Shown here: piece by piece, positions 23,752-36,207 of the stretch
Layout of the letters: each line of letters begins with the position of its first letter
Position numbering within the stretch: the first letter of the stretch is position 1
Origin: Nemophila menziesii
Taxonomy: Eukaryota > Streptophyta > Magnoliopsida > Boraginales > Hydrophyllaceae
Assembly (NCBI GenBank): GCA_029959085.1
Contig: JARWIR010000005.1
Span: 33,907,350-33,971,349, forward strand
Direction: 5' to 3'
Length of the DNA: 64,000 bases
Position numbers and translations under genes: made by a program
Notes under the pieces: model-generated
Database searches by the model: none
What the model was told of the DNA's origin: nothing
What the model saw: the letters and a program-made list of their open reading frames with translations, nothing else

Positions 23752-25312
23752 TGATGTCTCCCTTTTTGTTCTATATTTATATGCTTAGGAGACATCAAAT
23801 TAGGTGAATTATGAACTAATATGACAGACTTTTAATGATTATTTGATATATTTCAATTTCATTCCTTGGAAATTAGTATTTTTGGTTTTATTAAACTTTT
23901 GCGCGTAATATGGTTTATTTTTAGTGAAATGTTGATAGATTTGGAATTCTAGCAAGGAGGGGAATCGTCGATTAAAGTCAGACATCGTGTAAAGAAGTCA
24001 AAGGCGTGAAGAAATATTCCGTAGAGTAAATTTAGGAAACTGCAAATCTAGAAAGCTTCTGAAGATTGCTGATTTTGAGCCACTTAGACGAGGCTTCAGC
24101 AGTTAACTTGTGAAGAGATTAGATGCCTTATTGAGTTACGAAGAATTAGTAAGTTGAATGAGTCAATTCGGAGTTATATTGAGAAAGTTACCGCTGATTT
24201 AGTGGAGGTTGTACAGCAGTTACGGGATTTGGACTTAAAGAATGGACTTGGCCTTTTAATATTTCATTTAATTACTTAGGTCATAGCCCAAGTCATAATT
24301 TCACCTTATAAAAGGACCTTTTATACTTCTATTTTTCACACAATTCATTATTCACAAAGTCAGACAACCAGAGAACTAGAAGAAGCAAGGAAGAGAAGAA
24401 GCCAAGAGCTGGAGAAATTCAACTTCTCCAATTTGCAGCCGAATCAACTCCTCAATTAGGTTTCTTATCTTTATTTCTGTAAAACAATTTTACTTTTAAT
24501 TCCTTAGTTTTTACAATTATGAGCTAAATTCAGTTAGTACTTGAGAACGCTTAAACCCCAATCTGTTTAATTCTATGTTTTTTGGATTTGAGATTATTTT
24601 AATTGAAATCGAATTGGGTAATTAATATTTTTCTTTAATTTGCTTTTATCTACTTTTATTGAAGTCGTGGATCAATATTAGGACTTAGTACTTAGGCTAT
24701 TCCAATTAGTGGCAATTGGATCACCCTGACGGGGGTATTAGGTACGGAACTAATTAATGAATGTAGGATAGAAATTATTTGACATTGACAGGCTTAATTA
24801 ATCCTATGGACAATTGGGTAATTATGATTTAATCATTTGAAGGTGGGATATATTCACCCTGACGGGGTTTGTAGCACCTAAGAAGAGCTCCTTAGTCTAC
24901 CCTGACGGGGGTAAGGAGAATTCCGAATCCCGACTAATATTATTTACCGAATTCGTCCCTTAAACAATCCATGGAATGAATAGATTTAGGTGAAATCCAA
25001 GCGTTACTCAAGTACTACCTCTCATACCTTGCGTCTAGCTATTTCATTTACTTGCGTCTAGCTTAATATTTGCATTAATTTAGTCTTTTAATTTATTGTC
25101 TTAGTTGTAGAAAACCAAAACAAACAATCTTAAAATCATTTACTTGCTTTTACGTGCAATTACTCACTATTTGATAAGCATTAGAGTCAACCAATCTGTC
25201 CCTGAGAACGAATCTGTTTTATCACATATATTACTTGGGACAACTGTACACTTGCAGTTGTGGTTCTCTTTTCCTTATTTGCATTATTTTTAGAACACAC
25301 AAGGGACCACCA
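23752..25312 (+). repeat. RE2 3' LTR
   Basis: It is homologous to 16302-17882 with scattered substitutions and short gaps. The inverted repeat GATGTCTCC / GGAGACATC (23753-23761, 23788-23796) is perfect here; one arm has a substitution in the 5' LTR. Confidence 0.88.
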
Positions 25313-25317
25313 ATCAT

Positions 25318-27350
25318 TCAGTTCCGTACCTGAGAAAGTCTTACTCGGATAATAGATATAATGTAATACCTTGTCTTTGCGTTTCCCCAATATGACACCT
25401 ATAGCTAAATCACTAGCATCACACATTATCTCATAACTGAAGATCCTAATCAAGAGGTATCACAATAAGAGTGGAAATGAGCTTCTCCTTAATCCCCAAA
25501 GATGTTGTCATGCGTGAATTATCGAAACGCAAGGTAGTATCCTTCTCAAGTAAATTACACGATGGCTTGGCAATCTTTCAATAGTCCTTATTGAAAGGAC
25601 GGTAGAATCCCGCATAAACCAAGAAACTCCTAACACCCTTGACAAAAATTGGAGGTGGTAGAGTTTTAATGACTTCAATATTCACACAATCAACCTCCAT
25701 ACCCTTACTTGAAACCTTGTTCCCTATCACAATCCCTTCTCGCACCATAAAGTGACATTTCTCCCAATTCAAAACCAAATCAGTCTCCTTACATCGTACA
25801 AGAACATTCTGAAGGTTGTCAAGATATTCATCAAAATTATCACCAAATATTGAGATATTGTCCATGAACACCTCTAAAAATTTGTCTATCATATCCCAAA
25901 AGATCCCCCATCATACATCGCTGAAATGTAGCTAGCGCATTACACAACCCAAATGGCATCCTTCGAAAAGAAAACGTACCAAATGGACATGTAGTCTTAT
26001 ATTGATCAGCGGGATAAAAAAAATATATGATTTTATCCTGAATATCCATCGAGAAAGGAAAAATAATCTCATCCCGCAAGCTTGTCTAACATTTGATCGA
26101 TGAATGACAAAGGAAAGTGATCATTCTTCACCGCCGTGTTAAGCTTACAGTAATCCATGCAAACTTTCCACCCCACAACTATTCTTAACGATATATCTTC
26201 ATTTTCTAAGTTGAGAACGGTGGTGATTCTTCCTTTCTTCGGAATACATTGAACAAAACTCCCTGTTTACTATTCGATTTCGAGAAGATGATCCCCGCAT
26301 CTAACAATTTGATCACCTCCTTTCGTACCACTTCTTTCATTACTAGCAAGTCTCATTTTCCCCTCAATCGACCTCTCTTTCTCATCTTCAAGGATGATAT
26401 TATGTTGGAAAATGATTGGAATAATACCTTTGATGTTGTAACTATTCCATCCAATTGCCTCTTTGTTAGCTCGAAGAACTTGCAATAATTTGTCTTCTTA
26501 AGGACCTGTCAAGTCTGCGAAAATAATAACAGGTAATGTTTTATTAGCACCTATATAAGCATACCTCAAGTGATATGAAAAAGGGTTTAATTCAAGTTGT
26601 GGGAAAGATTAAAAAGATGGTTTCTTCATTGGCTCAATATCCCCAGACCTCGGGCTTGTTCATTACCTTTCGTCTTGGTTCACGTGTTTCTCAAATCTAG
26701 AGATGTCACTACTTCGGCTAGCTCCCCGTGGTTCTTGGGCAAATCAAGTATTAAATCGGCCTGAAAAATGTCATCAAAATAGGTTTCAATATATACCTCT
26801 CACGTGACGTGATCTAGGTCAGCCACACTAAAATAATCATCCAAATTGTCGGGGAACTTCATTGCTTTGAACACATTAAATTTGACCTCCTCACTTGCAC
26901 TCACATGATTAGCTCACCATTCTCTACATCAATCAAAGTACGCCTCGTGGCTAATAATGGATGACACGAGATAATGGGCACATTTTAGTCTGGGTCTTAG
27001 TCAAGGATAATGAAATCACACGGAAATATAAAATTACCTGCCTTGACGAGTACATCTTTGATTTTTACCTCGATTTGGGAGATAGACTTGTTCGCCATTT
27101 GCAAGGTCAAAGTAGTAGAACCTGCTCTCCAAATATTCAACTTCTCAAATAATGACTTCGACATGATATTGATACTTGCGCCTAATTCACATAAAGCTTT
27201 CCATGTCCACTCTTCACCAATGGAGATTTTGATGTTAATACTTCCCAGATCCTTCAATTTCGGAGGCAAATCACTTTGACATATTGCGCTACATTCCTCT
27301 GGAAAATCAACCATCCTTCGCTCTAAATACTTGTGTTTGTTGGAGAGCAC
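25318..27350 (-). pseudogene. host-element protease and reverse transcriptase
   Basis: Minus-strand frames read in order. The protease comes first (SDLPPKLKDLGSINIKISIG, then CELGASINIMSKS, where the catalytic Asp is Glu). The RT follows at 26500-25400 ([20 protein letters not shown]; the catalytic box is FMDN instead of FMDD). RNase H begins with [20 protein letters not shown]. It is interrupted by RE3 at 27351 and RE2 at 25312. The mutated catalytic residues and many frame breaks make it inactive. Confidence 0.85.
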
Positions 27351-29110
27351 TGATGTCTCCCGTTTTGTTCTAATTATTAGCCCCTTGGAGACATCCTTTT
27401 AGGTGAATAAATGACTTGTTTGATAGACTTTTAAGCTTAATTGATCATATTGCACTTTCTCCCCTTGGAAATTAACTATTTGCAGAATCTGAGCTTTTGT
27501 GCATAAATTTGACTGTTTTTAATGCAAAGTTAATAGGTTCTTGAAAGACCAATCCAAGGAGAAAAAGTGAGAATAAAGTCTTAGTGTATTTTAGAGTGTT
27601 AGGAAATGATTTCTAGTCGAGTTTCTATTTTTAGAGTACACTTTCCTATTTTGATTTCTTGATTTATTGATTTATTCTTTTTAAGCATATGCGGTTTAAT
27701 TATTTATTTAATGTGAAGCTTTTAAAGATAAATGGTAATTACTTAGAGGCCAAGTCAAGATAAAGATGAAAGGAAAGAAGATTTACATGGAAATAAGAAG
27801 ATTTGGTAAAGATTTATTTAAAGGAGGAAAAGATAAAGATGCCTTTTGAAATCTGAAATCCAGCCACGTTTTAGGAATTAAATCATAATAAAAGATTGGC
27901 TAGGATTCTGGACGAATGGTCTGCACCAATAGAAAGAGCTTTCCAAGACAAGCAGTTTCATATATTGGAACTTCTCAAACGGATAAGTATTGAAAAAGAT
28001 ATGATCAAATCAAATCAGCAGCAAATCTTACCTTTCCTAGAATTTAGAGCTACGAATTTGAGAGTCTTTGACTTGTCCTCCACTCCAAGCAAAATTCGAC
28101 CTAGACTCCTCCAACACCTATAAATACACCCCTTAACCTCCTACTTTCACACACTTCAGAGAATTACACAAGAGGCTTAAGGTTTACAAGTCAGAGCAAG
28201 AAGGCAAGGAGAAGCTAGTGCTGGAGGAGTCCTGTTCTTCCATCATCAGTCATCTTAACCTTTAGGTTCTTTATTTTCTTTCTGTAATTCGAAACTATGA
28301 ATTCATTTATTTTAATTTTAGTTTTCCATTCCGTTATGAACTAATTTCTTTAGTACTTGAGAATCGCTATATGGGTTAAACTTAATTCTGTTTAATTTAT
28401 GTTTTCTGAATTTGGGATTTAATAGTTTAAATTAGATTAGGTATTTTGTGTTGACTATTATCTTGTTTTAATTACTAATTTTGAAGTCATGAATCAACCT
28501 TAGCTCATAGTAATTAGGCTATTCCATATAGTGGCGTATGGATCACCTTGATGGGGGGTTTAATTACAGACTTAGATAATAGACGCATAGTATCCGTTAT
28601 TGACCTTGACAGGCTTAACTAACCATGCAGCCAATGAGGTAAATTATTATTCATCTGAAAGTAGCTTATATTCACCCTGACGGGGTTTGTAATACCGTAG
28701 GATAGCTCTTAGGTCCACCCTGACGGGGGCTAGGAGATATTAGAGTCCCGACTAGCATAATAATACCAGTTTATCCCTTAAACAGAAGCATGAATTAGAT
28801 AGATTAGGTGAAACCCTTGCGAGGATCAAGTACTCTTTCTCATCTGAAGTTTCAAATCTCTTTTATTTGCTTTCTTTTAATTCAGTAGTTTATTTTATTG
28901 CATCTTTTAATTTATAAAACCAAACAAAAATCTTTACTTTATTTTTCTGTTAAGCAATTACTCTTACTTTTCGATTAATACCTGAGTTGTGCCTAATCCG
29001 TCCCTGCGAACGAACTCGATTTATCGAATATTACTTGGACAACCGTACACTTGCGGTGATTGTGGTTCCTTTACTTTCGAATTAATTTAATAACACACCA
29101 GGACCCACCA
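27351..29110 (+). repeat. RE3 5' LTR
   Basis: It runs from TGATGTCTCCCG to GGACCCACCA. It has a terminal inverted repeat GATGTCTCC (27352-27360) / GGAGACATC (27387-27395), a TATA box at 28119, and CCTGACGGGG-type words near 28546, 28673 and 28714. The 75-residue frame inside at 27896 recurs in the 3' LTR and is not a gene. Confidence 0.93.
28119..28126 (+). promoter_or_regulatory. RE3 LTR TATA box
   Basis: TATAAATA is in the same context as in RE1. The transcript would begin near 28150. Confidence 0.65.
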
Positions 29111-29116
29111 AGTTTT

Positions 29117-29134
29117 TGGCGCCGCTGCCGGGGA
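29117..29134 (+). other. RE3 primer-binding site
   Basis: TGGCGCCGCTGCCGGGGA stands six bases after the LTR. It is an Asp-tRNA-type primer site. Confidence 0.85.
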
Positions 29135-29256
29135 CGGTAGCGTGTGACCCCGGTGTTAATCTTTAGTAGTTTAATTGTTAATTGTTAGTTTAAGTTTTAT
29201 TTTTCAGTTTTACGCTTTGGGTTGTTTTTCTTTCTCAGGTTTACAGGTTTTGGTTT

Positions 29257-32200
29257 ATGCGTGAAGGTATCGTGATTCTTGCAAATCCCGAAAACCTAGT
29301 TCGTGAAGCAAACAAAAGAAAGAGAGACGCTAAAGCAAAAGAGTTTGAGGAGAAATTAGCAAGAGAAACAATGGCTAGTCAACTCAATCCAGCTGCTCCT
29401 CGAAACAATGATCCGTGGTTCGCCAATGGCCCTGCAGAAGCTCCGTTTCGAGCTCCTCCCCTCGGAATTGGCCCTGCAAATATTAATGTCGAGAGATTCA
29501 GACCCGATCCTGGTATGCTATCTCAGTTTCAAAGTTATGGCAATTACCGAGGTACACCCAGTGAAGATCCGATCCGTGCTGTACAGAAGTTCATGCAAAT
29601 TTGCGATTCGTATATTACGCAAGGAGTAACTAAAGAGCAAATGTATTTTGCTAATTTTAGATTCTTCGTTATTGATGGAGCAAGTGAATGGCATGATTCG
29701 CAAGAACCCGGAACAATTACAACATGGGACGCATTACAAACCGCGTTCTTCGATAGATACTACCCAACGAATATGAGATTAGATGCGCAAGTTGAACTAA
29801 CCTCATTCAAACAAGAGGAAGACGAGACTTTGGGTAGAAGTTGGAAGAGATTTCAGATTTGCTTACGAAGAGTCCCTGATCATGGCCTCACAGAAGTTCA
29901 ACAGATGAAGATATTTTACCGAGGACTTGATGGCTCTTCAAGGAAGGATCTAGACTTGCTTTGTGGTGGTGGATTCCTACAGGTACAACCAGTTCATGCG
30001 AAGATTATTTTGAATAGAACTGTAACAAATGAACTTGGTTGGAACACTGTAAGAACACCTGTTCGAGGTGGAAATACTGCGTCAATTGAAGAAAAATTCA
30101 CCGCCATGGAAAACAAACTCGAACAACAACTGAAACAGCTTACTCTAGCTGTTACAAAAGGTGCTACTGGTAGAAGAGCAGATGTTAATGTTACACAAGA
30201 AGTTTATGGATGTTCTAACTGCGGTACACAAGATCATGATTGGGAGACCTGTCAAAACAATCCAGAATCCGTAATGTTCATATCCAACCGAGGAAATTAT
30301 AATTCAAGTGGTCAAGGCTATCAACCTAACAGAAACCATCCGGGTTTCCAATATTCAAATCCAAATGGGGCTGCTAATCCAACTTATGCATATCAACCAC
30401 GCCCCCAAGGAAACAACTTTCAACCAAGACCTCAGAACAACTACCAAGGTGGACAAGCATACGGAAATCAAGTGCAGAGACAACCTCCTCAAGATGCTTA
30501 TACCGAAACCATGAACCAGAAAGCTTTACCTGCTCAACCTCAAGAAGGTGCTCTAGATGTTCAACAAACCTTGACAACACTAATCAGCATTCAACAATCT
30601 ACAGCCGCAGCACTTAAATTGATAGAAACTCAGATGGCGCAGATAAATAAGCAATTAAATCAACGTCAGCAAGGACAATTACCAAGTGACACTGAAGAAC
30701 CCAAGAAAAGAGAAGATTGTAATGCAGTGACACTTAGAAGTGGTAAGAATCTCCCACCACCTCCTTTTCCCGTAATGAAAGAAAAAGAAACAACTGTGAA
30801 GGAAAAACCGGTAAAAGATGTGGGGGAGAAAGAAGATGAACCTGAAGTAATAGAAGTGGAGAAGATTCCGGAAAAGCCAAAGAAGCCAGATACTACAGTA
30901 ACCCGTCCTCCTCCACCTTTTCCCTCGAGAGTTCAGAAGAAAGGCGATATGGCTGACTATCAGAAATTCCTGAATGTGGTACGTGGGCTTAATATTAACA
31001 TTCCATTCTTAGATGCCATTAGAGACGTGCCGAAATATGTCAAATTCCTGAAGAGAGCCATCGCCAACAAAAGACCACACCTTGAGAATGAGATGATAGG
31101 TTTACCTGAAGAATGTAGTGCCATATGCCAAAGCAAATTGCCACCAAAACTACTTGATCCTGGGAGTTTTACAATTCCTATTTCCATTGGCAATGAGTGG
31201 CAAGGTAAAGCTTTGTGTGATTTGGGAGCGAGCATCAATCTCATGCCCAAATCAATTTTCGAGATGTTGAAGATAGGAGAAGCAAGGCCGACATCCATGG
31301 TCCTACAAATGGCTGACAGATCCCTCGTACATCCAGAGGGACGCATAGAAGATGTCCTCGTCAAGGCAGGTACTTTAATTTTTCCTGTCGATTTCGTTAT
31401 TCTTGAATACGACGCGGATAGGAATGTCCCCATCATTTTGGGACGACCATTCCTAGCCACGGGGCGTACTGTTATTAATGTAGAAAACGGAGAATTGACA
31501 ATGCGAATCCAAGACGAGGAGGTAAAGTTCAACGTGTTTAGGGCAATGAAGTTTCCAGATTTGCAAGAAGACTGTTTCCAATTGGACATGATTGACTTAG
31601 CCACACGAGAAGTATGTGAATACATGAACTTCGGTGATATCTTGCAAGCTGCCCTAACACTTGACGTACCAAAACCAATTGAAGAGTTAGCCGAAACAGT
31701 GGCAGCTCTTAACTCTGGATATCCGAAGCAGAAGCGTCTCACTTATGAACCTGTCAGAGAACCGGGGGAGATAGTTCTCAAAAATAAACCATCTATCGAA
31801 GCTCCCCCGAAATTAGAAGAAAAGCCGCTTCCGACACACCTGAGGTATGCGTATTTGGGTACTAACAAAACTCTGCCTGTTATTGTTTCAGCTACTTTAA
31901 CAGGTCTTCAAGAAGAAAAACTATTGCGCATCCTACGAGCTAACAAAGAGGCGATTGGTTGGACTATTGCTGACATCAAAGGCATTAGTCCTTCCTATTG
32001 CCAACACAAGATCATTCTGGACGATGAAAATGCGCGCTCAATCGAAGGACAAAGAAGATTGATGCCAGCTATGAAGGAAGTAGTGAAGAAAGAGGTTATC
32101 AAGTTGCTAGATGCGGGAATTATCTATCCCATAGCTAGCAGCGAATGGGTGAGTCCGGTTCAATGCGTACCAAAGAAGGGTGGTATTACTACCATCTTGA

Positions 32201-34731
32201 ATGAACAGAATGAAGCCATACCCTCGAGGACCGTTGTTGGTTGGAGAGTGTGTATGGACTATCGTAAGTTGAACAAGGCCACCAGAAAAGATCACTTCCC
32301 TCTTCCGTTTATTGATCAGATGTTAGACAAGCTAGCTGGTAGAGAATATTATTGCTTTTTGGATGGATATTCAGGATACAATCAGATTTATGTGGATCCA
32401 AAAGACCAACACAAGACAACCTTTACATGTCCTTTTGGTACCTTTGCCTTCCGAAGGATGCCATTTGGATTATGTAATGCACCTGCTACTTTTCAAAGAT
32501 GTATGATGGCGATTTTCTGGGACATGATCGATGATTTCCTTGAGGTATTTATGGATGACTTCTCTGTATTTGGTGATAACTTTGAGGAGTGCTTGCGGAA
32601 TTTGGAGAAGGTGTTAGTTAGATGCAAGGAAACTGATTTGGTTTTGAACTGGGAAAAATGTCACTTTATGGTTCGTGAAGGTATAGTGTTGGGACACAAG
32701 GTTTCGAGTTCAGGTTTGGAAGTTGATCGCGCAAAGATTGAGGTAATTAAAACTCTTCCCCCTCCAATTTCTGTTAAAGGGGTGAGAAGTTTCTTAGGTC
32801 ATGCTGGTTTTTACCGACGTTTCATCAAGGATTTCTCCAAGATCTCTAAACCATTATGTAACTTACTTGAAAAGGACGCCAAATTCCTTTTTGATGAAGC
32901 TTGCATGATGGCCTTTCAACAGATTAAGGAGAAGCTTATCTCTGCACCTATTGTATTACCTCCTGATTGGAAGATTCCGTTTGAAGTTATGTGTGATGCT
33001 AGTGATCTTGCTATGGGTGCTGTTCTGGGACAACGAAAAGATAAGGTATTTCACTCCATCTACTACGCTAGTAAGGTCTTTACAAGTGCTCAAGTAAATT
33101 ATACCGTAACTGAGAAAGAATTACTAGCTGTAGTATATGCATTCGACAAATTTCGTTCCTATCTTCTTGGGGCGAAAGTTGTTGTTTTTACTGATCATTC
33201 TGCAATTAGATACCTTATGGAAAAGAAAGATGCTAAGCCGCGTTTAATCAGATGGGTGTTATTGTTGCAAGAGTTTGACTTAGAAATCCGAGATCGAAAG
33301 GGGTGTGAAAATCAGGTTGCAGATCATCTGTCACGTCTTGAAGGTTCAGAGCTTAATAATGATCCTGAGTTGGTTCGAGAAGAGTTTCCTGATGAGAGTT
33401 TATTTGCTATACATGATGGTACTCCGTGGTATGCTGACATTGTAAATCTTATTGTGAGTGGTAACTTTCCTCAAGGAGCCACATCACAAGACAAGAAAAG
33501 ATTGATCCATCGTGCTAAACAGTTCTTTTGGGAGGATCCCTTCCTCTACAAAATGTGTAGTGATCAAATGGTGAGGAGATGCATACCTGAGAAAGAAGCT
33601 TGGGCAGTGGTTGCGGGTTGTCATGATTCGCCATACGGAGGACACTTCAAAGGAGACCGCACAGCTGCTAAGGTACTACAATCCGGTTTTTATTGGCCTA
33701 CTTTACATAAGGATTGTCATGAGTATGTTCAGAAGTGTCATAGATGCCAGTTTACTGGTAATATATCCAAGAGGGATGAGATGCCGCGTAATAATGTGCT
33801 TGAAGTTGAGATATTTGATGTATGGGGTATTGATTTCATGGGTCCTTTTGTACCATCTAACGGAAATCTCTACATCCTACTAGCTGTTGATTACGTGTCT
33901 AAATGGGTAGAGGCTGTAGCTCTACCAACTAACGATTCGCGAGTAGTGATTAAATTCTTAAAATCACACATCTTCACTAGACATGGGACACCTCGAGTTA
34001 TTATCAGTGATGGAGGTTCACACTTTGTGAACAAATATCTAAAGACAGTGTTAGAGAAGTATGGTGTGAGACATCGTGTATCTACCGCGTATCATCCACA
34101 AGCCAATGGTCAAGCTGAGGTCTCTAATCGAGAGGTAAAATCTATTCTGGAAAAGACTGTTGGCCCCACAAGGAAGGATTGGTCTATGAAGCTAGATGAT
34201 GCGTTGTGGGCTTATCGTACTGCGTTTAAAACTCCAGTTGGTGCATCTCCGTATCGTATGGTTTTTGGTAAGGCTTGTCACTTGCCTCTTGAACTTGAAT
34301 TAGGTGCGTACTGGGCGATAGCGCAGTTGAATTTAGATCCCACTTTGGCCGGTGAGAATCGTTTGATGAAGCTGAATGAACTTGATGAGTTTAGATTACA
34401 TGCCTATGAAAACGCGAAGCTGTACAAAGAAAACACGAAGAGGTGGCATGATAATCGTATCCGTGCAAAGACATTCGAAGTAGGACAGAGGGTCCTAAAA
34501 TACAACTCCAAGTTCAGTAATTATCCGGGAAAGTTGAGATCAAAGTGGTCTGGTCCCTACATTGTGACCAAAGTTACGCCTCATGGAGCTATCGAGATTG
34601 AACATCCAACTGAACACCGCACCTTTATGGTGAACGGTCATCGTTTGAAAATCTATCATGGAGGCGAGGATACTAATCGCATGGTGGATCCACATCCGGG
34701 AGAGGTCATGTACCTCCTCGAAGCTGAATAG
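29257..34731 (+). CDS. RE3 Gag-Pol polyprotein
   Basis: A single 1824-residue frame encodes the whole replication machinery. Gag domain residues are about 85-250. A zinc knuckle [14 protein letters not shown] is at 319-332. A Gln/Asn-rich repeat tail and an acidic linker follow. The aspartic protease active site DLGAS starts at 655. The reverse transcriptase has FMDD at 1098-1101. RNase H has its first Asp at about 1247 and TDHS at about 1312-1315. The integrase has an HHCC zinc finger from about 1456, D1526, D1585 and E1621 (35 residues between the last two), and a GPY module near 1766. I chose the first ATG after the primer site; a second Met at about residue 39 ([10 protein letters not shown]) is possible. 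Gag and Pol share one frame, so their ratio must be set by processing or another route. Family assignment is Athila lineage of Ty3/gypsy. Confidence 0.95.
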   Translation: MREGIVILANPENLVREANKRKRDAKAKEFEEKLARETMASQLNPAAPRNNDPWFANGPAEAPFRAPPLGIGPANINVERFRPDPGMLSQFQSYGNYRGTPSEDPIRAVQKFMQICDSYITQGVTKEQMYFANFRFFVIDGASEWHDSQEPGTITTWDALQTAFFDRYYPTNMRLDAQVELTSFKQEEDETLGRSWKRFQICLRRVPDHGLTEVQQMKIFYRGLDGSSRKDLDLLCGGGFLQVQPVHAKIILNRTVTNELGWNTVRTPVRGGNTASIEEKFTAMENKLEQQLKQLTLAVTKGATGRRADVNVTQEVYGCSNCGTQDHDWETCQNNPESVMFISNRGNYNSSGQGYQPNRNHPGFQYSNPNGAANPTYAYQPRPQGNNFQPRPQNNYQGGQAYGNQVQRQPPQDAYTETMNQKALPAQPQEGALDVQQTLTTLISIQQSTAAALKLIETQMAQINKQLNQRQQGQLPSDTEEPKKREDCNAVTLRSGKNLPPPPFPVMKEKETTVKEKPVKDVGEKEDEPEVIEVEKIPEKPKKPDTTVTRPPPPFPSRVQKKGDMADYQKFLNVVRGLNINIPFLDAIRDVPKYVKFLKRAIANKRPHLENEMIGLPEECSAICQSKLPPKLLDPGSFTIPISIGNEWQGKALCDLGASINLMPKSIFEMLKIGEARPTSMVLQMADRSLVHPEGRIEDVLVKAGTLIFPVDFVILEYDADRNVPIILGRPFLATGRTVINVENGELTMRIQDEEVKFNVFRAMKFPDLQEDCFQLDMIDLATREVCEYMNFGDILQAALTLDVPKPIEELAETVAALNSGYPKQKRLTYEPVREPGEIVLKNKPSIEAPPKLEEKPLPTHLRYAYLGTNKTLPVIVSATLTGLQEEKLLRILRANKEAIGWTIADIKGISPSYCQHKIILDDENARSIEGQRRLMPAMKEVVKKEVIKLLDAGIIYPIASSEWVSPVQCVPKKGGITTILNEQNEAIPSRTVVGWRVCMDYRKLNKATRKDHFPLPFIDQMLDKLAGREYYCFLDGYSGYNQIYVDPKDQHKTTFTCPFGTFAFRRMPFGLCNAPATFQRCMMAIFWDMIDDFLEVFMDDFSVFGDNFEECLRNLEKVLVRCKETDLVLNWEKCHFMVREGIVLGHKVSSSGLEVDRAKIEVIKTLPPPISVKGVRSFLGHAGFYRRFIKDFSKISKPLCNLLEKDAKFLFDEACMMAFQQIKEKLISAPIVLPPDWKIPFEVMCDASDLAMGAVLGQRKDKVFHSIYYASKVFTSAQVNYTVTEKELLAVVYAFDKFRSYLLGAKVVVFTDHSAIRYLMEKKDAKPRLIRWVLLLQEFDLEIRDRKGCENQVADHLSRLEGSELNNDPELVREEFPDESLFAIHDGTPWYADIVNLIVSGNFPQGATSQDKKRLIHRAKQFFWEDPFLYKMCSDQMVRRCIPEKEAWAVVAGCHDSPYGGHFKGDRTAAKVLQSGFYWPTLHKDCHEYVQKCHRCQFTGNISKRDEMPRNNVLEVEIFDVWGIDFMGPFVPSNGNLYILLAVDYVSKWVEAVALPTNDSRVVIKFLKSHIFTRHGTPRVIISDGGSHFVNKYLKTVLEKYGVRHRVSTAYHPQANGQAEVSNREVKSILEKTVGPTRKDWSMKLDDALWAYRTAFKTPVGASPYRMVFGKACHLPLELELGAYWAIAQLNLDPTLAGENRLMKLNELDEFRLHAYENAKLYKENTKRWHDNRIRAKTFEVGQRVLKYNSKFSNYPGKLRSKWSGPYIVTKVTPHGAIEIEHPTEHRTFMVNGHRLKIYHGGEDTNRMVDPHPGEVMYLLEAE

Positions 34732-34939
34732 ATGCGAGAGGTAACCCGTCGAGCTTAACGACGTTAAACAAAAGCCATTTCATTGTATAATAGTTTATTG
34801 CTTTCAGTTTTTCAATTCCTAGTGTATAATTCTAAGTTAGTGTCAAGTTTTAGTGTCTACTTTTAAAGAAATGAGAAGGGTATTGTGTTAATAGTGCAGG
34901 AATCGAGTTTGGGAAGCTTGGAGAAATTTTTTGGAAAAT
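34732..34939 (+). other. RE3 segment after pol
   Basis: The stretch GAGGTAACCCGTCGAGCTTAACGACGTTAAA is kept in RE2 just after its GPY/F stop (about 20860-20886). No gene is present. Confidence 0.5.
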
Positions 34940-35340
34940 CAAAGGCTGGCGCGGACTACCTCCGCGGTGTACCCCCTATACCGTAGGGATGTACCGCGCC
35001 CCAAAAAAACCCGTACCACGGGTCTGTACCACGGGTTTTATCCAGAAGCAAGAAAAAAATGAAGCTGATAGCCGCGGTGCACCGCGCCCTATACCGCGCC
35101 TCAAAAACCCGTACCACGGGTTGTGTACCGCGGGTTTTTTGACGGAGTATGTGCGGACTACCCCATGCACCGCACCCCTACACCGCAGGTCAAAAACCCG
35201 TACCACGGGGTGCTAGCTCGGGGTAAAGACAGAAGCGAAAAAAATCAATAGCTGTTGCGCGCGGACTACCCCGCGGACTACCCCCTGCACCGCAGGGATG
35301 CACCGCGGACTGGCGGTTTGTGAAGAATTCGAAGCCCAGT
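34940..35340 (+). repeat. GC-rich block of RE3
   Basis: GTACCACGGG, CCGCGG, GCGGACTACC and CACCGCAG recur in direct and inverted copies over 400 bp. It lies at the same place as the RE1 and RE2 blocks, with different words. Short open frames on both strands are by-products. Confidence 0.65.
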
Positions 35341-35404
35341 CAACTTCTAACCTTAAGGAGATAAACCCTAGCCTCTTCCACACGAATTTTCCAGCTCCCA
35401 ACCT

Positions 35405-35412
35405 TATAAAAA
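35405..35412 (+). promoter_or_regulatory. possible internal TATA box before RE3 third ORF
   Basis: TATAAAAA is followed by a strikingly G-poor leader of about 250 nt to the ATG at 35671. RE1 has TATAAAG in the same arrangement. Confidence 0.4.
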
Positions 35413-35670
35413 CACCTTGAAGCTTGATTAAACCTCTACAACAAACCCATTAACATCATCAAATCTCTCCTCCATCCTCCATAAACACATCCTCTACATC
35501 AAATTCACCATTAAACACAATCAAGATCATCAAGCTTTCAAGAGTTCTTCCAAGATTCATCAAGAAAACAACTTCCTTCATCTAATCCAAGCAAGAAACT
35601 CAAGTTATACCAAGTTTTCTTAACTTTATTCTATCCTTGGTATAAACTTGAGTTTGGGGTCAATTCAACC

Positions 35671-36126
35671 ATGACAAACAGAACAGATGCTTTGGATTAT
35701 AAGAGAAGGTGTTGTATCCTAGGGAAGAACAAGAGTTTACCTGGTTCCACAATTGAAAAGGCCATCAATCTTGATGAGCCTACTGAAGAAACACAAGAGA
35801 AGGCACCTGCACCACCACAACACGGGAAATTAACAGCAAGGATGAGGGTATCATCGAAGCCTGAAGACAAGCTACAATTTCAAGTTCAAGGTTCTTCTTC
35901 TTCTCAAACTGATTCTGGAATTCCTCCATGGGCTCACAATTTGCAACAAGAGTTCAAACTTTTACGATTAGACATCGGAGCACTTTGGAAGGAAATTACA
36001 CAGATTAAGTCAACACTGGAAGAGGTAACTTTATTCATGGATATTGATAATTATACTCCCCCTTTGGAGGAGGACACTATGGATCTTCATGGCCAGGTAC
36101 CCCGTTCTAATTCTTCTTCTTCTTAA
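35671..36126 (+). CDS. RE3 third ORF protein, 151 residues
   Basis: The protein starts MTNRTDALDYKRRCCILGKN, in line with the start MTKRTE of the RE1 third ORF. It is acidic and Pro/Ser/Gln-rich in the middle. A predicted amphipathic coiled-coil run follows (about residues 92-122, LQQEFKLLRLDIGALWKEIT), and it ends in five serines. No signal peptide, membrane segment or known catalytic motif is visible. It is much shorter than the RE1 version and lacks its conserved central domain, so it may be a deleted form that keeps the N-terminus and coiled coil. Function is unknown. Confidence 0.55.
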   Translation: MTNRTDALDYKRRCCILGKNKSLPGSTIEKAINLDEPTEETQEKAPAPPQHGKLTARMRVSSKPEDKLQFQVQGSSSSQTDSGIPPWAHNLQQEFKLLRLDIGALWKEITQIKSTLEEVTLFMDIDNYTPPLEEDTMDLHGQVPRSNSSSS

Positions 36127-36187
36127 TTGATGGTAGACACTAGTTAGGTAGTTTAGTTTAATTTTATTTCTTTATTGAGTCTTTTTC

Positions 36188-36207
36188 GAGTCGTGGGGAC
36201 ACGACTC
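36188..36207 (+). other. hairpin with GGGA loop (RE3)
   Basis: GAGTCGTG-GGGA-CACGACTC is a perfect 8-bp stem with a GNRA loop, about 60 nt after the third-ORF stop. Confidence 0.65.

Larger units (their letters stand above)
16302..25312 (+). mobile_element. RE2: trimmed Athila-like LTR retrotransposon
   Basis: LTRs of 1581 and 1561 bp bound an internal region with primer site, broken gag, protease joined to a GPY/F module, GC-rich block, a short third-ORF remnant and a conserved 3' region. The 5-bp target duplication ATCAT stands at 16297-16301 and 25313-25317. Reading the flanks together restores the order of the minus-strand host RNase H. The element is 9.0 kb and lacks RT, RNase H and the integrase core. 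Confidence 0.9.

Noticed and set aside
27896..28123. 75-codon frame, repeated at 38158-38385
   Set aside because: It lies in the LTR before the TATA box, so it would not be in the main transcript; the repetition only reflects the two LTRs.
30960..31742. 260-codon minus-strand open frame
   Set aside because: It is antisense to the intact RE3 Gag-Pol frame and has no recognisable motif.
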